Assembly: GCA_029550985.1 (NCBI GenBank) | Contig: JAKPGH010000268.1 | Coordinates: forward strand, 1 to 46,677 | From: Bacillota bacterium | Lineage (GTDB): Bacteria > Bacillota > Clostridia > Oscillospirales > Ruminococcaceae | DNA length: 46,677 nt | Reading direction: 5' to 3' | In this document: piece after piece, positions 32,074 to 40,941 of the stretch | Numbering within the stretch: the stretch's first letter is position 1 | Layout of the letters: every line of letters begins with the position of its first letter | Made by a program: the position numbers and the translations under genes | Notes under the pieces: model-generated | Database searches by the model: none | Told to the model about the DNA's origin: nothing | The model's input: only the letters and a program-made list of their open reading frames with translations

Positions 32074-33218
32074 GAAGGCTGATGGTAGCGCTGATGCTTC
32101 TTCTGCTCTTGTTTCCCATGCCGGTTCGGGCGGAAGATTCGGAGCTGAACCTGGAAGAGCAGATGGAGGAGCAGCTGGACGCGTTGGGGGCAGACGAGCT
32201 CCTTCGCCATGTGCCGGAGGAAGCCCGGGAATACCTGCAGGAAGCGGATTTGTTCGACATTGACCTGAAAAAATTAATGGAGCTGACCCCGGGCAAGTTC
32301 TTTCCGGCGTTGGGGCGGATGTTCTGGAACACGGTAAAAAGGCCGTCTAGGACGCTGGCCGCCATGCTGGCGGTCATTCTTCTCTGCGCCCTGCTGGAAT
32401 CCATGCGGGATACGGTGAGCGAGCCGGCTCTTTCGGGCGCCTTTCAAACGGTGAGCGTCCTGTGTATTCTGACGGCGGTGGCCACCCCCATTCTGGACTG
32501 CATTGTCCGCACCACCAACACCATCCAACAGGCGGCCTTTTTTATGCTCAGCTTTATTCCCATGTTTTCGGCTGCCATGATAAGCGCCGGCCAGCCGGCC
32601 ACGGGAGCCGCCTACAACCTGTTTTTGCTCACGGCCTGTCAGGTGGTGTCCCAGGTGGTGGCTCAAACCTTTATTCCCATGATGGCCGTCTACCTGGCCT
32701 TTTGCATCTGCGGGTCCTTTGTGCCCGAATTGAATGTGGCTTCCGTCGCCTCCGGCATTCGGAGCATGGTCAGCTGGGCGATGGGGCTGCTGCTGACCAT
32801 ATTTGTCGCCCTCCTCTCCATTCAGAGCATGCTCTCTCACGGAGCGGACGGCGTGGGGGTCAAAGCCGCCAAATTCCTCATCAACAGTTTGGTGCCGGCG
32901 GTGGGCAGCATCCTTTCCGACGCCTATATGGCGGCCCAGGGGGCCCTGCGCCTGGTAAAAACCACGGTGGGAGCCTACGGCATTGTGGTGGCCTTGTTCA
33001 CTTTTTTGCCCACCTTTTTGTATGTGGCGGTGTGGTACCTCATCACCCGGGTGGTCGCCCTGGCGGGGGATGTTGTGGGAGCCGAGCGGGTGTCCGGCAT
33101 CCTCAAAGCCTGCTCCAACGTGTTGGGGCTGCTGATTGCCGCCATCTTTTGCTTTGCGCTGCTCATCATTATCTCCACCAGCGTGGTGATGATTGCCGGG
33201 CTGGGGGGCACAGGATAA
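32070..33218 (+). CDS. spoIIIAE: Stage III sporulation protein AE
   Basis: 382 aa with a clear signal peptide (RRLMVALMLLLLLFP, cut after VRA), a short extracytoplasmic acidic segment (residues ~25-90) and about seven to eight membrane helices from ~95. Largest membrane subunit of the SpoIIIA complex, resembling transporter cores. Start overlaps the spoIIIAD stop by 4 bp. Confidence 0.94.
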   Translation: MRRLMVALMLLLLLFPMPVRAEDSELNLEEQMEEQLDALGADELLRHVPEEAREYLQEADLFDIDLKKLMELTPGKFFPALGRMFWNTVKRPSRTLAAMLAVILLCALLESMRDTVSEPALSGAFQTVSVLCILTAVATPILDCIVRTTNTIQQAAFFMLSFIPMFSAAMISAGQPATGAAYNLFLLTACQVVSQVVAQTFIPMMAVYLAFCICGSFVPELNVASVASGIRSMVSWAMGLLLTIFVALLSIQSMLSHGADGVGVKAAKFLINSLVPAVGSILSDAYMAAQGALRLVKTTVGAYGIVVALFTFLPTFLYVAVWYLITRVVALAGDVVGAERVSGILKACSNVLGLLIAAIFCFALLIIISTSVVMIAGLGGTG

Positions 33219-33239
33219 TCGGTCGGGAGGGGGAAAAAT

Positions 33240-33719
33240 ATGTCTGCGGTTAAGGAATGGGCCTTTTCCCTCTGCGCCGCCATGGTGGCGGCGGGGCTTT
33301 TGCGGATGCTGCTGCCCAAAAGCAACCTGGAAAAGATCCTGCGGATGGTGCTGAGCGTCTTTTTTCTCTGTTGCCTGCTGTCTCCCGCCGTGCTGAAATT
33401 TCCATCCCTTCTGGTGGAAATGGAAATGGAAAGCCGGGAGGAGCTGGCGGCCCGCAGCGAAAAAGTCATGGAGCTTACCCGGCGCCAGAGCTTGGAACTG
33501 GCGAGGGAAAGTCTGAAAAAGCTGGTGGAAGAGAAATTAGCGCAAAGGGGAATAATCGTCCATGCTGTTACCATAAACATGGTAACACAAGGACAAAATG
33601 ACATGACGCTGGAGTCGGTGGAACTGGTGCTGGACGCTGCCGAGCAGCAGGGGCACGACGGCCTGGCTTCGGAGCTGGGCAGGGAACTGGGAGCGGAAGT
33701 CATCATCCGCTACCAGTAA
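33240..33719 (+). CDS. spoIIIAF: Stage III sporulation protein AF
   Basis: 159 aa. Two N-terminal membrane helices (to residue ~55), then a soluble ring-building-motif-like domain with a helical ARSEKVMELTRRQSLELA arm. In Bacillus the soluble part can form rings in the intermembrane space. Good GGGAGGGGG site upstream. Confidence 0.92.
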   Translation: MSAVKEWAFSLCAAMVAAGLLRMLLPKSNLEKILRMVLSVFFLCCLLSPAVLKFPSLLVEMEMESREELAARSEKVMELTRRQSLELARESLKKLVEEKLAQRGIIVHAVTINMVTQGQNDMTLESVELVLDAAEQQGHDGLASELGRELGAEVIIRYQ

Positions 33720-33740
33720 ATGCAGGGAAGGAGAAGCCGC

Positions 33741-34325
33741 ATGGATAGGTCAAAATGGGTTCAGGCATGGAAGGATTTCTTTTCCAAGGATATTCGACTG
33801 AAAATTATTGTGCTGCTGGGCCTTATCGGCATGCTGATGATTTTGATTTCCCAATTTCTCAGCCGGGGTGCGGCGGCACCTCAAAAACCTCCCAACGAGG
33901 CGACGGCCTCTTTTACGTCGGAGGAATATATCGCGTCTCTGGAGAGTAAGCTCCAGAAGCTGGTGTCCGGCATTGACGGGGTGGGCCGGGCGGAAGTGAT
34001 GATTACTCTGGAAAGCGGTGTGGAATACGTCTATGCCCAAGAACAGAAGCGCAACACAGACACCACCAGAGAGCCGGGCGAAGACGACGCCATTCTGGTC
34101 AATCAAAAGGAGAACGTGGAGCAAACCTACATCCTGGTGGAAACGGAGTACGGCAAGCGCGAGGCTCTGGTTCTCACCCAGAAACAGCCAAAGATTCAAG
34201 GGGTTGTGGTGGTCTGCGAGGGCGCCGACGACATTCGGGTGCAGGAAAAGGTTACTTCTGTTGTAACAACCGCCCTGGGCATTCCATCCAACAGGGTTTG
34301 CGTTGTAAAGATAAGTCAACAATAA
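33741..34325 (+). CDS. spoIIIAG: Stage III sporulation protein AG
   Basis: 194 aa from ATG 33741 with AAGGAG 7 nt upstream (in-frame ATG 33720 has none). One membrane helix (IIVLLGLIGMLMILI, ~residues 20-36), then the ring-forming SpoIIIAG domain with the LESKLQKLVSGIDGVGRAEVMITLES start and IQGVVVVCEGADD core, related to secretin/FliF ring motifs. It forms the large intermembrane ring of the channel. Confidence 0.94.
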   Translation: MDRSKWVQAWKDFFSKDIRLKIIVLLGLIGMLMILISQFLSRGAAAPQKPPNEATASFTSEEYIASLESKLQKLVSGIDGVGRAEVMITLESGVEYVYAQEQKRNTDTTREPGEDDAILVNQKENVEQTYILVETEYGKREALVLTQKQPKIQGVVVVCEGADDIRVQEKVTSVVTTALGIPSNRVCVVKISQQ

Positions 34326-34358
34326 CTGCATATTACATAGCGAGCGGGAGGAAGCGCA

Positions 34359-34907
34359 ATGAACATGATCATTGGCAAGCGGCAAATTATTCTGGCGGCC
34401 CTGGTGTTGGGGCTGGGTATTGCAGTCTATCTTAACTGGCAGTATTCTCAGGTGGCGGTGGAACTTCCCATCACCGACGCCATCGAACAGGGCACCACCA
34501 ATTACGGCGAAGCCCAGTATGTGGATTCCCCTCAGGGAGATGTGGAGGATACCGACGGCGAGACCTTTTTTGTGGAAGCCAAACTGAGCCGCCAGAAAGC
34601 GCGGGATGAGGCCGCGGAAACTCTGGCCGCCATGCTGGCCGACGCCAATCTGGACAGCGAGCAGAAGGCGGAACTGGCCATGCGGGCCGCCGATTTGGCC
34701 GAATCCATTGAAAAGGAAGGAAAAATCGAAAACCTGATCAAGGCAAAAGGCTTTACAGATGTAATGGTCTACTACGACACCCAGCGGGCCGACGTGATTA
34801 TCAAGACCAGCGGACTGTTGGCCAATGAAGTGGCTCAAATCAAAGACATTATTCTCAAGGAAACCCAAATCGCCCCGGAGAACATCTCCATTGTGGAAAT
34901 TAATTGA
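34359..34907 (+). CDS. spoIIIAH: Stage III sporulation protein AH
   Basis: 182 aa, GGGAGGAAG site. One membrane helix (residues ~7-25), an acidic linker and the C-terminal AH domain (KARDEAAETLAAMLADANL, ADVIIKTSGLLANEVAQIKDII). It faces the intermembrane space and binds SpoIIQ from the forespore. Last gene of the complete AA-AH operon. Confidence 0.94.
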   Translation: MNMIIGKRQIILAALVLGLGIAVYLNWQYSQVAVELPITDAIEQGTTNYGEAQYVDSPQGDVEDTDGETFFVEAKLSRQKARDEAAETLAAMLADANLDSEQKAELAMRAADLAESIEKEGKIENLIKAKGFTDVMVYYDTQRADVIIKTSGLLANEVAQIKDIILKETQIAPENISIVEIN

Positions 34908-34945
34908 TTTTGGCGAAGGACAGCCATTATTTTCATATCTGCCAG

Positions 34946-34973
34946 TTGTTTGTCTTTAAAATTGTGGTATAAT
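34946..34973 (+). promoter_or_regulatory. Promoter of the Asp23-family gene
   Basis: TTGTTT (34946-34951), 16-bp spacer, TGGTATAAT extended -10 (TATAAT at 34968-34973). The -10 box overlaps the left arm of a terminator hairpin. Confidence 0.6.
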
Positions 34974-35007
34974 ATATACAGCGTCCCTAGGCGCTGTATA
35001 TATTTTT
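34972..35007 (+). terminator. spoIIIA operon terminator
   Basis: Perfect 12-bp stem (34972-34983 with 34992-35003), 8-nt loop, then five T residues, 64 bp after the spoIIIAH stop. Confidence 0.85.
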
Positions 35008-35119
35008 GCATTTTGTTCCGCCAACAGTGGAAAATATGCAGGAGCATCGTTCACCGGTTTTCGGTGAACTTTATCACCATATCATCCCGGCTGCGGCCGG
35101 TTGGCCTAGGAGGTTTTCG

Positions 35120-35497
35120 ATGGAGCGTTTCAAGGAAAAGCAGCCTACCGGCAGTCTTCAAATTTCACAGGATGTCATTGCCACCATTGCCAGCGTGGCA
35201 GCCTTGGAAGTCGAGGGAGTGGCGGCTCTGGCTCAGCATTCCCCGGGATTTCGCCACAACCCCTTTCTGAAGGGGCGTCCCAAGACGGTGGATGTGGTGT
35301 TGGCCGACGATTTCGCCGAGATCAACATTGGCTTGGCATTGAAATTCGGCGCAAAAATCAACGATGTTTGCACCGCCGTGCAGACTGCGGTCAAGGATAA
35401 TGTTCAGACCATGACGGGAATGGCGGTATCCAAGGTCAACGTCTATGTGGCCAAAATCGTCTTTCCACAGGACGAGGAAGCAAACCAGGAAAATTAG
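35120..35497 (+). CDS. Asp23/Gls24 family envelope stress protein
   Basis: 125 aa, ATG 35120 with AGGAGG 6 nt upstream. Single Asp23 domain: LQISQDVIATIASVAALEVEGVAAL, DVVLADDFAEINIGLALKFG, VQTAVKDNVQTMTGMAVSKVNVYV. Cytoplasmic protein linked to envelope homeostasis (AmaP-anchored in Staphylococcus). In many Clostridia it lies, as here, between spoIIIA and nusB. Has its own promoter and terminator. Confidence 0.93.
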   Translation: MERFKEKQPTGSLQISQDVIATIASVAALEVEGVAALAQHSPGFRHNPFLKGRPKTVDVVLADDFAEINIGLALKFGAKINDVCTAVQTAVKDNVQTMTGMAVSKVNVYVAKIVFPQDEEANQEN

Positions 35498-35523
35498 AAC
35501 CTTGAAAATTGAACGCAATCCAA

Positions 35524-35562
35524 AAGAAGCCTCCATGGCCCAGCTTTTGGAGGCTTCTTCTT
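35524..35562 (+). terminator. Terminator after the Asp23-family gene
   Basis: 12-bp stem AAGAAGCCTCCA (35524-35535) with TGGAGGCTTCTT (35548-35559), followed by CTTG. Strong stem, modest T run. Confidence 0.8.
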
Positions 35563-35595
35563 GTTGGTAGAATTCTAAATTCAGAGGGCATAAAG

Positions 35596-36057
35596 ATGAA
35601 ACAAAGCAGTCGCAGGCAAGCGCGGGAAACAGCGTTCTGTCTGATTTTTGAATGGTCTTTTCACAAACAGGATTTGGAGTCCATGCTCAAGAACGCCATG
35701 GACGGCCGGGGATTGGAACCTGACCCCTTCGCCCGGGAACTGGTGGAAAAGACGATTAACGAAGTTGATAAGTGGGATGCGCTCATCGAGCAGTACTCGG
35801 AAACCTGGAGGGTTTCCCGCCTGTCCAGGGTGACGTTGGCGGTGCTTCGCTTGGGGCTTTGCGAAATCACCCGGATGGAGGATATCCCGCTGGGAGCCAC
35901 CATCAACGAGGCGGTGGAGCTGTGCAAAAAATTTGCCACCGAGGAGGAAGCCGCCTACGTCAACGGCATTTTGGGCCGGTACGGGCGGGATTTGGGAGCC
36001 GATGAGAAAAAGCAGGACACTGCCTCCCGGCCGATGACTTCTTTGGAGCAAGAATGA
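35596..36057 (+). CDS. nusB: Transcription antitermination factor NusB
   Basis: 153 aa from ATG 35596 (GAGGG 7 nt upstream). All-helical NusB: RRQARETAFCLIFEW at the N-terminus, RVSRLSRVTLAVLRLGLCEI, and the INEAVELCKKFATEEEAAYVNGILG end. Binds boxA RNA with NusE during rRNA transcription. First gene of the nusB-to-recN run; overlaps the next gene by 4 bp. Confidence 0.96.
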   Translation: MKQSSRRQARETAFCLIFEWSFHKQDLESMLKNAMDGRGLEPDPFARELVEKTINEVDKWDALIEQYSETWRVSRLSRVTLAVLRLGLCEITRMEDIPLGATINEAVELCKKFATEEEAAYVNGILGRYGRDLGADEKKQDTASRPMTSLEQE

Positions 36058-37001
36058 TGTGGTTTCTTGGAATTGACACCAGCAACTACACCACCTCTGC
36101 CGCTTTGTACGACGGCGAAACCCTATTGCAGGAAAAGCTGCCCCTTCCGGTGAAGGAAGGGGAACTGGGCCTGCGCCAGAGTGACGCCGTATTTTTGCAT
36201 GTCAAGCAACTTCCTATTGTGCTGGAAACCCTGCTGCCCAAAGCCGCCGGTAAAATTGCGGGGGTCGGGGTGTCCATCCGCCCCCGGGATGTGGAGGGTT
36301 CCTACATGCCCTGCTTTTTGTCTGGGGAAATGGCGGCCCGTTCCGTCGCGGCCGCGTTGGGAATCCCCTGCCGATTCTTTTCCCATCAGGCGGGGCATAT
36401 TGCCGCCGTTTTGCTGGGTTCCAACAGCTTGGAGCTGATGGAGCGGCCCTTTCTGGCCTTTCACCTTTCGGGGGGAACCACCGAGTGCCTCCTGGTGCGC
36501 CCCGGCGCCGAGGGGCCTTTTGACGTTTCGCTGCTGGCCCGCACTTTGGATATTTCCGCCGGGCAAGTCATTGACCGGGTGGGCAAAATGCTGGGGCTTG
36601 CCTTCCCCGCGGGGCCTGCTTTGGAGCAGTTGGCTGCCCAGGCGGAGGGAAGTGTTCGTCCCAAGACGGTGTTAAAAGAGGCAAACTGCTGCTTTTCGGG
36701 ACTGGAAAACCAGTGCCGCACCCTGCTGGAACAAGGCGAAACGCCTGCCCGCATAGCCCGCTTCTGTCAGGACAGCGTGGGGAATACGGTGCTGCGGATG
36801 GCGCAAAAAGTGCAGGAGCTTCACCCCGGCCTTCCCTTTGTGTTTGGCGGCGGGGTGATGTCCAATCTCGCCATTCGCAAGCTCCTGCAGAACCACCTGC
36901 CCGATGTCCGCTTCGCGCCCCCCGCCCTTAGCGCCGACAACGCCGCCGGAATAGCAGCGCTGACTTTGCTTGCCTATCAGAGGGGGATGGCGCCGTGTTG
37001 A
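36054..37001 (+). CDS. TsaD-like (Kae1/Gcp, peptidase M22 family) protein
   Basis: 315 aa ASKHA-fold protein: LGIDTSNYTTSAAL phosphate-loop start, an HQAGH pair (~residues 111-115 region) and the late SADNAAG Asp, i.e. the three metal ligands of TsaD. It differs from authentic TsaD (GIETSCDET start, HHEGH) and clusters in this place, between nusB and xseA, in many Clostridia. Probably a paralogue and not the t6A tRNA-modifying enzyme itself, which normally pairs with tsaB/tsaE. Function open. Overlaps nusB (4 bp) and xseA (7 bp). Confidence 0.82.
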   Translation: MMWFLGIDTSNYTTSAALYDGETLLQEKLPLPVKEGELGLRQSDAVFLHVKQLPIVLETLLPKAAGKIAGVGVSIRPRDVEGSYMPCFLSGEMAARSVAAALGIPCRFFSHQAGHIAAVLLGSNSLELMERPFLAFHLSGGTTECLLVRPGAEGPFDVSLLARTLDISAGQVIDRVGKMLGLAFPAGPALEQLAAQAEGSVRPKTVLKEANCCFSGLENQCRTLLEQGETPARIARFCQDSVGNTVLRMAQKVQELHPGLPFVFGGGVMSNLAIRKLLQNHLPDVRFAPPALSADNAAGIAALTLLAYQRGMAPC

Positions 37002-38200
37002 CCATTACCGTCAGCCAGCTCAACCGCTACGTCAAAGCGGTGCTGGAGGAGGACCCCCGCCTGCGGGAGGTCTACGTCAGGGGGGAAATTGCGGGACTTG
37101 TCCGCCATAGAACTTCCGGTCATTACTACTTTAAGCTGGCCGACGAGGGGGGCAGCGTCAAGGCGGTGATGTTTAGCCGCTACGCCCAAGTCTTGGAGTT
37201 CGAGCCCGCCGACGGCATGGCGGTGCTGGCCCGGGCTTCGGTGGGGGTCTACGAGCGGGAAGGTGCCTATCAGCTCTACGTCACCGAGATGCTGCCCGAC
37301 GGAGCGGGCGCTTTGGCGGTGGCTCTGGCCCAGCGCAAAGAGCGCCTGGCGGCTTTAGGGGTCTTCGACCCGGCCAACAAAAAGCCCCTGCCCCCATTTC
37401 CCCGGAAAATCGGGGTGGTTACCTCCAAGTCGGGGGCGGCTTTGCACGATATTCGCACCGTCATCGAGCGGCGCTGGCCCCTCTGCACCTTGGTGCTCTG
37501 TTCGGCTCAGGTGCAGGGAAAGGATGCGCCAGCTTCTCTCAAAAGAGCTTTGGAAACGCTGGACAAGGCGGGCTGCGACGTCCTGTTGCTGGCTCGCGGA
37601 GGAGGCTCCGCCGAAGAACTGTGGTGCTTCAACGACGAGGAGCTGGTGCTGGCGGTTCACCGCTGCCGCACCCCGGTGATTTCGGCGGTGGGCCACGAAA
37701 TCGATTATACCCTTTGCGACTATGCCGCCGACGCAAGAGCCCCCACTCCTTCCGCCGCCGCCGAGATGGCGGTGCCGGACCGGCAGGAGATGTTTCGCCG
37801 CGTCCGGGAACTGGAAGGTAAGCTGCAAAAGTCGGCGGAAAGCCAGATTGCCCTCCGCCGACAGATGGTGGCCCGCTTGGCCTCGCACCCGGCTCTCCGC
37901 TCTCCCCGGGGGGTGGTGGAGCGATACAAAGAAAAGGTAGATATTTGTCACAAAGCATTATATAATAGTAAACGAATCTTCATTCAGAGGCTGGAACACC
38001 AGCTGGCGAAAGAGGCGGGGCTGCTGGATTCTCTCAGTCCCCTGCGGGTGCTGGACCGTGGCTACTGCATGGTCCTGCAAAAAGATGTCCCTGTTACCCG
38101 TGCATCATCCTTGCAGGTTGGAGATGAAGTGGAGCTGCGTTTTTCGGACGGAAGCGCAAAGGCCGCGGTGACCCAGGCGGCCGGGGAGGTAAGCGGATGA
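36995..38200 (+). CDS. xseA: Exonuclease VII large subunit
   Basis: 401 aa, GTG 36995 with GAGGGGG upstream. N-terminal OB fold (TVSQLNRYVKAVLEEDPRLREVYVRGEI), catalytic domain with VVTSKSGAALHDI, LARGGGSAEELWCFND and SAVGHEIDYTLCDYAADARAPTPSAAAE, then a coiled coil and a short C-terminal LDRGYCMV segment. With XseB it degrades single-stranded DNA to oligonucleotides. 4-bp overlap with xseB. Confidence 0.97.
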   Translation: MLTITVSQLNRYVKAVLEEDPRLREVYVRGEIAGLVRHRTSGHYYFKLADEGGSVKAVMFSRYAQVLEFEPADGMAVLARASVGVYEREGAYQLYVTEMLPDGAGALAVALAQRKERLAALGVFDPANKKPLPPFPRKIGVVTSKSGAALHDIRTVIERRWPLCTLVLCSAQVQGKDAPASLKRALETLDKAGCDVLLLARGGGSAEELWCFNDEELVLAVHRCRTPVISAVGHEIDYTLCDYAADARAPTPSAAAEMAVPDRQEMFRRVRELEGKLQKSAESQIALRRQMVARLASHPALRSPRGVVERYKEKVDICHKALYNSKRIFIQRLEHQLAKEAGLLDSLSPLRVLDRGYCMVLQKDVPVTRASSLQVGDEVELRFSDGSAKAAVTQAAGEVSG

Positions 38201-38427
38201 GCAAACAAGACAAAAACAATCTGACTTTTGAACAGGCTATGTCCCGGCTGGAAGCCATTGTGGCGGAGCTGGACGGGGGCAGCCTTCCCCTGGACGCTTC
38301 CCTTGCCCTGTTTTCCGAAGGGGCGGAGCTGGTTCGCTTCTGCAATCAGTCGCTGGAAAAGGCAAAACTGAAGTTGGATGAGCTGTTTCCCGACACAGCC
38401 CGCATGGATTCCTCTCTGGACGAGTGA
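38197..38427 (+). CDS. xseB: Exonuclease VII small subunit
   Basis: 76 aa, helical hairpin typical of XseB: LTFEQAMSRLEAIVAELDGG, LDASLALFSEGAELVRFC. Translationally coupled to xseA by ATGA. Confidence 0.96.
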   Translation: MSKQDKNNLTFEQAMSRLEAIVAELDGGSLPLDASLALFSEGAELVRFCNQSLEKAKLKLDELFPDTARMDSSLDE

Positions 38428-38481
38428 AGTGAAATGATGTGCGGCGGGCTCAAAGGCCCCGTCGTTTTGGATTGGTGAAGC

Positions 38482-39009
38482 ATGAACGTAATTCGCACAC
38501 TGACCAGCAATTCCATATTGAATATCGCCGTAGTGGCATGGGGTTCCGCTCAGGTTCTCAAGACCATCTTTACCTTGATTGTGACCGGGAGGCTCAATTT
38601 GGAGCGTCTGGTGGGCACGGGAGGAATGCCCAGTTCCCACTCGGCCATGACCTGTTCCCTGGCCATTGCCATTGCCCGCAAATTGGGGTATGCCGCGCCG
38701 GAATTTGCTCTGGCCGTTTGTTTTGCCGCCATTGTGATGTACGACGCCATGGGAGTGCGCCGGGCGGCGGGCGAGCAGGCAAAGGTGCTCAACAAGATGA
38801 TTTTTGAATTCCCTTTCTTTCACTTAAAGCCCCAGGCGGGAAATACTGCCACCTCCCAGGAAGCGGGAAACAATGCGATGTCGGCGGATGATGACAACAG
38901 CCTGCCCCTCATTGCCAAAGAGCTGAAGGAATTTTTAGGGCATACTCCTATGGAGGTGCTGGGCGGTTGCCTGCTGGGGATTCTGGTGGCCATGCTGATG
39001 CCGGTCTGA
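38482..39009 (+). CDS. Divergent PAP2 family membrane protein (DUF212, YuiD-like)
   Basis: 175 aa, with four to five membrane helices. It has the GTGGMPSSHSAM and VMYDAMGVRRAAGEQA motifs of the DUF212/YuiD group, related to acid phosphatase/vanadium haloperoxidase. The charged ~45-residue loop before the last helix is polar and poorly conserved. Likely an undecaprenyl- or lipid-phosphate phosphatase-like protein; no proven role. A plant homologue is also of unknown function. Sits between xseB and dxs, so it may concern isoprenoid phosphates. Confidence 0.85.
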   Translation: MNVIRTLTSNSILNIAVVAWGSAQVLKTIFTLIVTGRLNLERLVGTGGMPSSHSAMTCSLAIAIARKLGYAAPEFALAVCFAAIVMYDAMGVRRAAGEQAKVLNKMIFEFPFFHLKPQAGNTATSQEAGNNAMSADDDNSLPLIAKELKEFLGHTPMEVLGGCLLGILVAMLMPV

Positions 39010-39045
39010 TCCGTACGATTCCGTGCCATCATACAGATTGGGGAT

Positions 39046-40941
39046 ATGCAGTTGGGCAAGCGAGCCGTTCTGGATAAAATAAACTCCCCCCGCAGCCTGC
39101 GCTATTTAAGCGACGCTCAGTTAGAGCAGCTTTGCGCCGAACTGCGGGAGGAACTGATCGAGGGCGTCTCCGCCACCGGAGGGCATCTGGCCTCCAATTT
39201 AGGGGTGGTGGAGCTGACGGTGGCCCTTCATTTGGTGTTTCAGTCCCCCACCGACCAAATTGTGTGGGACGTAGGACACCAGTGCTATACCCATAAGCTG
39301 CTCACCGGCCGCAGGCACGGCCTGGAGCACCTGCGCCAAAAAGGCGGAATGGCGGGATTTCCCAAACCCAGCGAGAGCATCCACGATGCGTTTGTCGCGG
39401 GGCATGCCTCCACCTCCCTTTCGGTGGCGGACGGCCTTGCCAGGGGCAAGGAGCTGTTGGGGGAGGAAGGCTATGTCATTGCCGTCATCGGGGACGGTGC
39501 TCTCACCGGCGGTCTTGCCTACGAAGGGCTCAACAACCTGGCCCGCAAAAAAGACGGCAAAGTGATTGTGGTGCTCAACGACAACAAGATGAGCATCTCC
39601 AAAAACGTAGGGGGACTGACCAAGTACCTTTCCCGCCTGCGGACAACGGGCTCTTATTATAAGTTGAAAAACATTACCAAATCCGCTTTAAAATCGGTTC
39701 CCTATATGGGGGAAGGTATGGTGGAGATGGCGGGCGGCGTCCTCTCCCAAATGAAGGACGTGTTCTACCGCAGTGGATTTTTTGAGGATATGGGCTACAC
39801 CTACATGGGACCGGTGGACGGCCACGATTTGACCGCCCTGCGGGATGCCCTGGAGCAGGCAAAGACGCTGCAGCGCCCGGTGCTCCTCCACGTGGAGACC
39901 GTCAAGGGGAAAGGCTTTCCCCAGGCCGAAAGCAATCCCGGCGCCTACCACGGGGTCTCCAAGTTTGACCCCAAAGACCCCAATTCGCCTCTGCCCAGCT
40001 CCGACAGCTTTTCCGATGTGTTCGGCCGCCATCTCACCCGTCTGGCGGCACAGGACAACCGGATTTGCGCCGTCACCGCCGCCATGAAGTACGCCACCGG
40101 CCTCTATCATTTTTCCCGGCGGTTTCAAGGTCAGGGCCGCTTCTTCGACGTGGGCATCGCGGAAGCCCACGGCGTCACCTTCTGCGCCGGCCTTGCCTCC
40201 AAAGGACTTCTGCCGGTGTTTGCCGTCTACTCCTCCTTTTTGCAGCGGGGATATGACCAGTTAATTCACGATTGTTCCATCTACCCCCAGCATGTGGTGC
40301 TGGCCATCGACCGGGCCGGCCTGGTGGGGGAGGACGGGGAAACCCATCAGGGTGTCTTTGACTGCGCCTATCTATCCTCCATTCCCGGCACCAGCATCTA
40401 CGCCCCCGCCACCTACGGGGAGCTGCAGCTTTGCCTGGAGGAGGCTCTCTACCGCCAAAAGGGGCTCTGCGCGGTCCGCTATCCCAGAGGGGCGCAGCCT
40501 GTTTTGGAGCCGGCCTATCAGGCCGACTGCACCGATTTTCATCTTCTGGGGCCTCGGAAGGGCAAGACCCTGTTGGTGACCTACGGTCGCCTGTACGGGG
40601 AAGTATCCCAGGCCCACAAGGCTCTGACGCAGCAGGGGGAGGAAGTCTCCTTGCTGAAGCTGACCCGAATCTGGCCGTTGGAAACGCAGGCGCTGGAAAT
40701 TGCCGGGGGCTTTGACCGAGTGTTCTTCCTGGAGGAGGGAATTCGCTGGGGAGGCATTGGCGAGCACTTTGCTTTGGCGCTGATGGAGAGGGACTATGGC
40801 GGCAGAGTGTTCCTTCGGGCCATCGACAACCGGTTTGTCCCCCAGGGGACGGTGGAGGAGCAGCTGGAAATGGTGGGCCTTAACGCGGCCTCCATTGTCA
40901 AAATGGTAATTGAATCTGGTAAAAAAGGTGAATCCTTGTGA
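39046..40941 (+). CDS. dxs: 1-deoxy-D-xylulose-5-phosphate synthase
   Basis: 631 aa, full length, ATG 39046. Transketolase-like: WDVGHQCYTHKLLTGR, GHASTSLS, the thiamine-diphosphate motif GDGALTGGLAYEGLNN (~residues 150-165), Pyr domain FDVGIAEAHGVTF and DRAGLVGEDGETHQG, C-terminal domain with LEEGIRWGGIGEH. Condenses pyruvate and glyceraldehyde 3-phosphate, the entry step of the MEP isoprenoid pathway. Overlaps tlyA by 4 bp. Confidence 0.97.
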   Translation: MQLGKRAVLDKINSPRSLRYLSDAQLEQLCAELREELIEGVSATGGHLASNLGVVELTVALHLVFQSPTDQIVWDVGHQCYTHKLLTGRRHGLEHLRQKGGMAGFPKPSESIHDAFVAGHASTSLSVADGLARGKELLGEEGYVIAVIGDGALTGGLAYEGLNNLARKKDGKVIVVLNDNKMSISKNVGGLTKYLSRLRTTGSYYKLKNITKSALKSVPYMGEGMVEMAGGVLSQMKDVFYRSGFFEDMGYTYMGPVDGHDLTALRDALEQAKTLQRPVLLHVETVKGKGFPQAESNPGAYHGVSKFDPKDPNSPLPSSDSFSDVFGRHLTRLAAQDNRICAVTAAMKYATGLYHFSRRFQGQGRFFDVGIAEAHGVTFCAGLASKGLLPVFAVYSSFLQRGYDQLIHDCSIYPQHVVLAIDRAGLVGEDGETHQGVFDCAYLSSIPGTSIYAPATYGELQLCLEEALYRQKGLCAVRYPRGAQPVLEPAYQADCTDFHLLGPRKGKTLLVTYGRLYGEVSQAHKALTQQGEEVSLLKLTRIWPLETQALEIAGGFDRVFFLEEGIRWGGIGEHFALALMERDYGGRVFLRAIDNRFVPQGTVEEQLEMVGLNAASIVKMVIESGKKGESL

